Part shown: piece after piece, positions 6,427 to 11,624 of the stretch
Layout of the letters: each line of letters opens with the position of its first letter
How positions within the stretch are numbered: position 1 is the stretch's first letter
Assembly: GCA_013813075.1 (NCBI GenBank)
Contig: JACCSI010000043.1
Location: forward strand, 1-11,624
DNA from: Acidobacteriota bacterium
GTDB lineage: Bacteria > Acidobacteriota > Vicinamibacteria > Vicinamibacterales > UBA2999
Direction of reading: 5' to 3'
DNA: 11,624 nucleotides
Position numbers and translations under genes: made by a program
Notes under the pieces: generated by a model
Databases searched by the model: none
Told to the model about the DNA's origin: nothing
What the model saw: only the letters and a program-made list of their open reading frames with translations

Positions 6427-7833
6427 ATGGCGAAAATTCTAGTAGCAGACGATCACGACGCGCTGCGGCGCGGGCTGGTGCTCGCCTTGACCGCGGCAGG
6501 GCACGAAACGGAAGAAGCGGGCAACGGCAATGCCGCGATCGAGAAGCTGCACGAGAATTACTTCGACGTGGTCGTCAGCGACCTGAAGATGGGCGGGTCC
6601 AGCGGCCTCGACGTGTTGCGCACGACAAAGGCGCTGCATCCGTCGACATCGGTCATCCTGATGACGGCGTTTGGCACCGTGAACACCGCAGTTGAGGCGA
6701 TGAAGCACGGAGCGTTCGATTACGTGCAGAAGCCGTTCGAGATTGAAGAGATGGAGGTAAAAGTCGACAAGGCGCTGGAATTGAAGCGCCTGCGCAACGA
6801 GCTCGACTACCTGCGTCACGAACAACACGAATCGTACGATTTCGAACGCATCGTTGGCGGGAGCGAAGCACTTCAAAAGGTGCTCACCGTCGTGAAGAAA
6901 GTCGCGAAGAGCAATTCGACGGTGCTGATCCGGGGCGAGACCGGCACCGGCAAGGAGCTGATCGCCGGCGCCCTCCACCACAACTCGCTCCGCGCCGCAC
7001 GCAACTTCGTCAAGGTCAACTGCGCGGCCCTGCAGGAAAACCTGCTCGAGTCCGAACTGTTCGGACACGAGAAGGGTGCTTTCACCGGCGCCGATCGTCA
7101 GCGCATCGGTCGCTTCGAACAGGCGGACGGCGGCTCGCTGTTTCTCGATGAGATCGGCGACATGAGCACCAGCACGCAGGCCAAGATTCTGCGGGTGCTG
7201 CAGGAGCACGAGTTCGAACGGCTTGGCGGCACGCGAACGATCAAGGTCGATGTCCGGCTCATCGCCGCGACCAACCGCGACCTGCCGGCAATGGTGGGCA
7301 ACAGCCAGTTTCGTGAAGACTTGTACTACCGGCTGAACGTAGTGACCATCGACATGCCGCCGTTGCGGGAACGCAAGGACGATATCCTGCCGCTGGCCAA
7401 CTGGTTCATTCGACGGTTTGGCAGCGAACTGAAGAAAAAGCTCGACGGCCTCGATACCGAGGCGCAGAAGACGTTGATACGCTACAACTGGCCGGGCAAT
7501 ATTCGCGAGCTGGAAAACGCCATCGAACGCGCCGCGCTGATGGCGGAGAGTTCCATGATTCGCGCCGACGACCTCCACCTCGGGGACTTCGGCGGCAGCG
7601 GCGCACGAGAGACATCATCGGCCGTCAAGATCCCTCCAACCGGGATCGCCCTCGAAGAAATCGAACGGCAGGCCATCGTCGAGGCGTTGAAGATGTCGAA
7701 TTGGGTCCAGAAGGACGCGGCGGATCTGCTGACAATCAGCCCGCGCGTCATGAACTACAAGATCAAGACTCTCGGCATCGAGATGCCGCGCCGGCGATCA
7801 ATGCCGGAACCCGTCGGCGAGTTCGCGCGTTAG
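6427..7833 (+). CDS. NtrC-family sigma54-dependent response regulator
   Basis: A 468-residue enhancer-binding protein with full REC-AAA+-Fis architecture. The receiver (1-120) has D8/D9, phosphoacceptor D52, T80 and K102. The AAA+ domain (about 140-375) has Walker A GETGTGKE (170-177), the sigma54-contact loop GAFTGA (217-222), Walker B LFLDEIGD and the arginine-rich sensor region ending in NWPGNIRELENAIER. The C-terminal Fis-type HTH is at about 415-451 (DAADLLTISPRVMNYKIKTL). The ATG is supported by AGGA at 6415-6418, 8 nt upstream. Phosphorylation by the upstream kinase should drive oligomerisation and ATP-dependent opening of sigma54 promoters, likely including the one at 5101-5116. Oddity: the Pro that normally follows the phosphoacceptor loop methionine (DLKMPG) is Gly (DLKMGG). 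The 3' end overlaps the convergent flavoprotein gene by 36 bp. Confidence 0.96.
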   Translation: MAKILVADDHDALRRGLVLALTAAGHETEEAGNGNAAIEKLHENYFDVVVSDLKMGGSSGLDVLRTTKALHPSTSVILMTAFGTVNTAVEAMKHGAFDYVQKPFEIEEMEVKVDKALELKRLRNELDYLRHEQHESYDFERIVGGSEALQKVLTVVKKVAKSNSTVLIRGETGTGKELIAGALHHNSLRAARNFVKVNCAALQENLLESELFGHEKGAFTGADRQRIGRFEQADGGSLFLDEIGDMSTSTQAKILRVLQEHEFERLGGTRTIKVDVRLIAATNRDLPAMVGNSQFREDLYYRLNVVTIDMPPLRERKDDILPLANWFIRRFGSELKKKLDGLDTEAQKTLIRYNWPGNIRELENAIERAALMAESSMIRADDLHLGDFGGSGARETSSAVKIPPTGIALEEIERQAIVEALKMSNWVQKDAADLLTISPRVMNYKIKTLGIEMPRRRSMPEPVGEFAR

Positions 7834-8841
7834 GCTGGCAGCCGCCACGTCGCGACAGCCGCTACTGTTCTGCCCCGCCCAGAGTGGCGAAAAATCGCCA
7901 TTGCCGTGCGCTTCGGCGCTGCCCCGCAACGCCAGGATCGCACTCGTCGCCAGTGGAAACGCCGGCGGTCTGTCGCTGATCGGACCGAGGTCGCGCATCA
8001 GACGATTGACGATGCCACGTGCCGGGCGGCCGGTCCAGACGTTGGTGAGTGCCGTGTGTCGCGCGCCGTCGCCGGCAAGTGCCCGCCGGTGCACGGCGCT
8101 GGTGGTCGCTTCCGGGCAGAGTAAGTATGTAGTGCCGAGCTGCACACCCGCCGCGCCGAGGCGCATTGCCGCCGCGACGCCGCGCGCGTCCGCGATGCCG
8201 CCGGCCGCAATGACTGGAACACTGACCGCGCGTACGACCTGCGGCAGCAACGCGAAGGTGCCAATCTGGGTCGTCAAGTCGTCGGAAAGAAACATGCCGC
8301 GGTGCCCGCCGGCTTCGATACCCTGCGCAATGATCGCGTCGACGCCGTGCGCTTCGAGCCAGCGCGCTTCATCAACCGTGGTCGCGGAGGCGAGCACTTT
8401 GGCCCCGGTCGCCTTCACCCGTGCAAGCAACGCTCGGTCCGGGAGGCCAAAGTGAAAACTCACCACCGGCGGCCTGACGTCGTCCAGTAAATCGGCGGCT
8501 TCGTCATTGAATGGTGTGCGGCCCGGCCCGGACGGCTCGGCGCTTGGGTCGAGTCCGAGCTCGCGGTAGTAGGGCGCCAGCGTCTCGCGCCACACCGACT
8601 CGCGCCTGCTGTCGGGCACAGGCGGGCTGTGGCAGAAGAAGTTCACGTTGAACGGGCCGACTGTTTGCGCCCTGATTGCGGCCATCTCGCCTCGCATCGC
8701 GTCGACCGTCAACATCGCGCAGGGCAACGACCCCAACGCGCCGGCATTACTCACCGCCACGGCTAGTGCGCTGCCCTGTACACCGGCCATTGGGGCCTGG
8801 ATGAGCGGCAGCTCAAGATTCAGGAGTTTGGCAAGTGTCAT
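7798..8841 (-). CDS. Nitronate monooxygenase-like FMN oxidoreductase (class I type)
   Basis: A 347-residue TIM-barrel flavoprotein of the nitronate monooxygenase / 2-nitropropane dioxygenase family. Class I features are visible: QAPMAG near 15-20, VVSFHFGLP with His130 as the probable catalytic base, QGIEAGGHRG (173-182), the FMN-phosphate motif AAGGIADARG (212-221) and GTTYLLCPEA (236-245). It should oxidise alkyl nitronates (for example propionate-3-nitronate) using O2 and FMN; related FabK enoyl reductases are less likely given these motifs. The ATG at 8841 gives the usual MTLAKLLNLELPLIQAPMAG beginning. The frame is open upstream to 8973, but that extension is Arg-rich, unlike the family, and would overlap the porin gene. 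It is the last gene of a - strand run, 35 bp after the porin, and its 3' end overlaps the sigma54 regulator gene tail to tail. Confidence 0.9.
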   Translation of the reverse strand: MTLAKLLNLELPLIQAPMAGVQGSALAVAVSNAGALGSLPCAMLTVDAMRGEMAAIRAQTVGPFNVNFFCHSPPVPDSRRESVWRETLAPYYRELGLDPSAEPSGPGRTPFNDEAADLLDDVRPPVVSFHFGLPDRALLARVKATGAKVLASATTVDEARWLEAHGVDAIIAQGIEAGGHRGMFLSDDLTTQIGTFALLPQVVRAVSVPVIAAGGIADARGVAAAMRLGAAGVQLGTTYLLCPEATTSAVHRRALAGDGARHTALTNVWTGRPARGIVNRLMRDLGPISDRPPAFPLATSAILALRGSAEAHGNGDFSPLWAGQNSSGCRDVAAASLTRELADGFRH

Positions 8842-8876
8842 CTGCGTCGGACTCGCATGGAAGCCACGCTCCGACC

Positions 8877-10250
8877 TTACGGTGTGCGGACGACAACGGC
8901 GAGGCCGTAGCGGTTCGGCGCACGACCGGTGAAGGCGCGCGGCCCGGCGACGGGCCAGCTGCCGCTGATCCACGGATACGGGTTCGAGATATCGGCCCAG
9001 AACACGCCGAACGTCACCAGGCGCGACACGTCGACATACACCCGCGCGATCGTGCCGCGATCTTTCTTCCCCATCGCCACGCCGTAGAGCCCATTGACCG
9101 CCAAAAACTTCACCAGACTGTCGTCGCGCGACAGCTCTTCACGCGTCAACGTCACTCCCATCTTGGTCCGATCGGAGACCGGCACCTCGAAGGTGCCGCC
9201 GACGTAATAACCCGGCTTATCGATGGGTTCCGGATCGAATCCCAACATCTGCGCCGACGTGTCGGTCGGCCCCCAGACGTAACGCGCGTACTCGCCAAAT
9301 ATCGACAGCCAGGGATGCACCTGCACCTTCGCACCCGCCACGAAGGCGTTGTCAATTCGCTTCGACGCCCAATAACTGGGCAGCCGCTCCACTTTCGATC
9401 CTGTAAAACCTCGCTTGTAGGCCACGCGCAGGTCGACCGCCTGGTGCGGCCGCGCACGTACGCTGCCGATGGCCGTAAGGGCGCTATTGGCGTCGAGAGA
9501 CGTATTCGCAAAGTAGAACCAGTCGTAATCCTTCTCGCGGTTGCCCTCGCCGAGCACACCCATCAAGGCGGCCTCGAAGAGCGTCTCGCCGGCGGCCCGA
9601 CGATGCGTGTAGCCGAGCAGCAGACCGAAGTTTGCTTCCGCGTTCAGCCGCTGGATCCGCGTCAGGTCCTTGGCCGTCCACGACCCGACCTCGAACGGTG
9701 CAAACCCAATCGGCACCACGAAGCGGCCAAGACGCGCTGAGATGGCGTCGGTCGCGCGCCAGTCCACGTAGCCCTCGCGCAACGGCCCCTGCTGATTGAT
9801 GTAGTCGAGGGCAAAAGTGTTGTAGGTGTCAACGCGTTTGAATCCGTTTTCCGCGTCGCACGGCACGATCGGGCCAGCGGTGTAGAAGGTCGGGTCGTTT
9901 GGGAAGAAAAAATTCTCCTCGCCGCACGCGGGCTTTGACGACACTTCATTGACCGGGTTGACCGAGAGCCGATAGCTGATCCGATCGGTAACGCGACCGC
10001 TGAACGTGATGGTCGCCTGGGCCACGCGGCCCTGTTTTTCAAACCCGAGCTGAGCCTGTGCACCGTCGTGTGACCACCCAGCGATAAAGGTGGCACTCAC
10101 CTTGAGGCGCTCGTCCTGCGACAGCCCCAGTCCAAACAGGCTGACCGAATCCTCGGGCGGTGCTGGCGTGGGGCTGGATTGTGCCGCCGCCGGCGTGGCC
10201 CACACGGCGCAGACGCCCGCTGCCATGATCGTGATGCGGAAGATGTTCAT
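8877..10250 (-). CDS. Outer-membrane beta-barrel porin-like protein
   Basis: A 457-residue secreted protein. Residues 1-24 form a Sec signal peptide (MNIFRITIMAAGVCAVWATP, then AAAQ), with cleavage expected after the AxA-Q region. The mature part is rich in alternating aromatic/hydrophobic strand patterns typical of 16-18-stranded barrels, for example ISYRLSVNPVNEV, RLGRFVVPIGFAPFEVGSW, WLSIFGEYARYVWG and RYGLAVVVR. The RLGRFVVPIG(F)APFE segment resembles phosphate-selective porin O/P-like proteins. Two cysteines (109 and 131) bracket an apparent loop and could form a disulfide. The chain ends in RTP rather than the usual terminal aromatic, so the last strand signal is atypical. It begins only 6 nt after the xerC stop, indicating co-transcription. 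Substrate is unknown; exact barrel family is an inference. Confidence 0.75.
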   Translation of the reverse strand: MNIFRITIMAAGVCAVWATPAAAQSSPTPAPPEDSVSLFGLGLSQDERLKVSATFIAGWSHDGAQAQLGFEKQGRVAQATITFSGRVTDRISYRLSVNPVNEVSSKPACGEENFFFPNDPTFYTAGPIVPCDAENGFKRVDTYNTFALDYINQQGPLREGYVDWRATDAISARLGRFVVPIGFAPFEVGSWTAKDLTRIQRLNAEANFGLLLGYTHRRAAGETLFEAALMGVLGEGNREKDYDWFYFANTSLDANSALTAIGSVRARPHQAVDLRVAYKRGFTGSKVERLPSYWASKRIDNAFVAGAKVQVHPWLSIFGEYARYVWGPTDTSAQMLGFDPEPIDKPGYYVGGTFEVPVSDRTKMGVTLTREELSRDDSLVKFLAVNGLYGVAMGKKDRGTIARVYVDVSRLVTFGVFWADISNPYPWISGSWPVAGPRAFTGRAPNRYGLAVVVRTP

Positions 10251-10256
10251 AAAGAT

Positions 10257-11201
10257 TCAGCTCTGTCGACCCGAGCGCGGGTGGGCCTTTCGATACACAT
10301 CGATTAGTTGCGCGGCGTTGACGTGCGTATAGCGCTGGGTCGTGCTGACTTGCGAGTGACCAAGAAGTTCCTGAATCGTGCGCAGGTCGGCGCCGCGTTG
10401 CAGCAGATGGGTCGCAAACGAATGCCGGAGCGCGTGCGGGCTGATGCCGCGCTGCGGCGTGAACTGCGCGACGTATTTGCGCAACAACCGATCGACGCTC
10501 CGGCCCGTCAGGCGCGTGCCGCGGTGGTTCACGAACAAGGGTTCCCCGTGCACACGCCTCCCGCGTGTGTCGGTCGTCGGTCCTCGACCGAGCGTCATGG
10601 CGGCGCGATCCTTCAGCCATTCGCGAATGGCACGTTCAGCCGCCTGATTGAAAGGGACGATGCGCTCTTTCCTGCCCTTGCCCATCACCCGCACCATCCG
10701 CGCGCGCAGGTCGAGGCTATCAATATCGAGCGACTCCAGCTCGCTCAATCGCAGCCCGGACGCGTAGAACAGCTCGAGAATGGCGCGGTCGCGCCGGCCA
10801 AGCGGCTGGGTCGCGTCGGGCTGCTCGAGCAGCCGCTCCATTTCCACCTCGGAGAGATGAGCCGGCAGCGTCTGCTCGCGCCGCGGTGCTACGGTCAACG
10901 ACGTCGGATCGTGCTCGAGATGACCTTCGCGGCGCAGGTATCGCACAAATGTGCGCAGCGCCGACACCTTGCGCGCGACAGAACTGCGTGCCTCGTCGGC
11001 CCGGCCGAGTTCGGCGATGTGCGCCCGCACCGTGTCCGGTTGCAGGTCCGCAGGGGTCAACTCAGAGACCCACCGGTCCGTCAGTTTGCCAACGAGGATC
11101 AGGTATTGAGAGATGTCGGACTCGTACGCACGAATAGTGTGCGCCGACGCGTTGCGATTGAGCCGGAGGTAGGCGAGGAACTCTTTCAAAACGGTCTTCA
11201 T
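10257..11201 (-). CDS. xerC: Tyrosine recombinase XerC
   Basis: A 314-residue tyrosine recombinase. The N-terminal SAM-like core-binding domain spans about 1-90 (FLAYLRLNRNASAHTIRAYE). The catalytic domain spans about 110-305 and carries the full active site: R151 (SGLRLSEL), K175 (MGKGRKERIVPF), H256 and R259 (SPHALRHSFATHLL), H282 (LLGHS) and nucleophile Y291 (TTQRYTHV). The ending VYRKAHPRS fits XerC better than XerD. XerC with XerD resolves chromosome dimers at dif during division. Location just after trmFO matches the conserved trmFO-xerC order seen for example in Bacillus (gid-codV), which also argues for a housekeeping Xer rather than a phage or integron integrase. Residues about 199-222 form a longer insertion than in E. 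coli XerC. No clear Shine-Dalgarno precedes the ATG. Confidence 0.93.
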   Translation of the reverse strand: MKTVLKEFLAYLRLNRNASAHTIRAYESDISQYLILVGKLTDRWVSELTPADLQPDTVRAHIAELGRADEARSSVARKVSALRTFVRYLRREGHLEHDPTSLTVAPRREQTLPAHLSEVEMERLLEQPDATQPLGRRDRAILELFYASGLRLSELESLDIDSLDLRARMVRVMGKGRKERIVPFNQAAERAIREWLKDRAAMTLGRGPTTDTRGRRVHGEPLFVNHRGTRLTGRSVDRLLRKYVAQFTPQRGISPHALRHSFATHLLQRGADLRTIQELLGHSQVSTTQRYTHVNAAQLIDVYRKAHPRSGRQS

Positions 11202-11269
11202 CGCACATTCTCAGAGCATCCAGGCATCGGATCCACAGAGTTTACAGATACCTAAGGGCGACAGGGCCA
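11202..11269 (-). other. Short trmFO-xerC intergenic spacer
   Basis: Sixty-eight bases between two co-directional genes. I see no terminator-like hairpin and no convincing promoter, which favours co-transcription of trmFO and xerC. Confidence 0.4.
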
Positions 11270-11624
11270 CTACCACGCGGTCGTAACATTCTGGGCTTGC
11301 CGTGTGTGCCGTGGACGTTGATCCTGCGAACTCGAGGAGTCGCTCTGCCAGGCAGCGAGGTCGGCAAGCGCACGTTCCGCAATCAGCGCCTTCTTTTTGG
11401 CCTTGTCGCGAGGCGGGTCCTGCAACGGTGCCATGATGCCGTGAGTGATGTTCGACGGCTGGTAGTTGCCCCTTTCAGCGTGCGACACGTAATAGGCCAG
11501 CGCACCGATCGCGGTCGTGCGTGGCGGCGTGCTCAGCGGCCGATGCTGCGCCAGGGCGGCGGCGTTTCTTCCCGCGATCAGACCGGACGCCGCCGATTCG
11601 ACGTAGCCTTCCACGCCCGACACC
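11270..11624 (-). CDS. trmFO: tRNA (uracil-54-C5)-methyltransferase TrmFO, C-terminal part
   Basis: About 118 codons of the 3' end of a gene that continues past the right edge, so the start is missing. The visible part contains GVEGYVESAASGLIAGRNAA, then PPRTTAIGALAYYV, YQPSNITHGIM and a Lys/Arg-rich helix ending in ERALADLAAW. This matches the C-terminal FAD-binding/insertion region of folate-dependent TrmFO (formerly Gid), which methylates U54 of tRNA using methylenetetrahydrofolate and FADH2. A GTG at 11621-11623 is an internal valine in the conserved GVEGY segment, not a start. The tail after ERALADLAAW is a low-complexity Ser/Gln/Arg extension of about 26 residues with no family feature. 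Its position directly before xerC supports the call. Confidence 0.9.
   Translation of the reverse strand, partial: VSGVEGYVESAASGLIAGRNAAALAQHRPLSTPPRTTAIGALAYYVSHAERGNYQPSNITHGIMAPLQDPPRDKAKKKALIAERALADLAAWQSDSSSSQDQRPRHTRQAQNVTTAW

Noticed and set aside
6439-7578. 379-codon open frame on the - strand
   Set aside because: It is the antisense shadow of the NtrC-type gene; the + strand frame carries every family motif.
7885-7900. TGGCGA-AAAA-TCGCCA hairpin as a terminator for the NtrC-type gene
   Set aside because: No T run follows, and it falls within the conserved GDFSPLWAGQ coding segment of the nitronate monooxygenase, which explains the sequence.
8842-8973. N-terminal extension of the nitronate monooxygenase to 8973
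   Set aside because: The added 44 residues are Arg-rich, unlike the family, and overlap the porin coding sequence. The ATG at 8841 gives the normal N-terminus.
8835-9740. 301-codon open frame on the + strand
   Set aside because: It lies antisense to the porin gene, has no recognisable domain, and its His/Arg-rich composition is typical of an antisense shadow in GC-rich DNA.
10257-11201. Reading the tyrosine recombinase as a phage or integron integrase marking a mobile element
   Set aside because: Its neighbour is trmFO, its C-terminus is XerC-like, and no att-like repeats, tRNA or cargo signs are visible nearby.
10308-11255. 315-codon open frame on the + strand
   Set aside because: It is antisense to xerC, which has a complete catalytic set. 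No domain is visible in this frame.

Overview
The window is GC-rich DNA from a Gram-negative-type bacterium. It encodes an outer-membrane beta-barrel protein with a Sec signal peptide, a sigma54-type regulator, and trmFO next to xerC. Base composition, GTG/TTG starts, poor Shine-Dalgarno sequences and the phosphorelay style suggest Acidobacteriota (for example the Vicinamibacteria) or a deltaproteobacterial-type lineage. That placement is inference; no rRNA or other firm marker is present.

Layout. Bases 1-185 hold no convincing gene, but contain two GC-rich hairpins and a likely -10 element placed so that the first gene would be leaderless. On the + strand follow: a soluble GAF-GAF-PAS histidine kinase (186-2219); a response regulator with an excisionase/MerR-like helix-turn-helix at its N-terminus, the reverse of the usual order (2239-2835); a 169-bp gap with hairpins and short upstream ORFs; an ABC-F translation-factor ATPase (3005-4993); a relatively AT-rich 161-bp gap carrying a terminator-like hairpin, a sigma70-like promoter and a well-spaced sigma54 promoter; an NtrB-like PAS histidine kinase (5155-6315); and an NtrC-family sigma54 activator (6427-7833). 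On the - strand, read from the right edge leftward, come the C-terminal part of trmFO (11624-11270), xerC (11201-10257), an outer-membrane porin-like protein (10250-8877) and a class I nitronate monooxygenase-like flavoprotein (8841-7798). The last gene converges with, and overlaps, the end of the NtrC-type gene by 36 bp.

How the parts fit. Two two-component systems flank the ABC-F gene. The second has the parts of a self-contained sigma54 circuit: its operon is preceded by a -24/-12 promoter and encodes a complete bacterial enhancer-binding protein, so autoregulation is the simplest reading. The first system is soluble and would sense cytoplasmic signals through its GAF/PAS domains, passing phosphate to the HTH-REC protein. 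The - strand genes are tightly packed (gaps 68, 6 and 35 bp) and look like one transcription unit. It starts with the known trmFO-xerC pair, but where hslV/hslU often follow it continues with a porin and a flavin oxidoreductase. I see no mobile element, CRISPR array, tRNA or rRNA.
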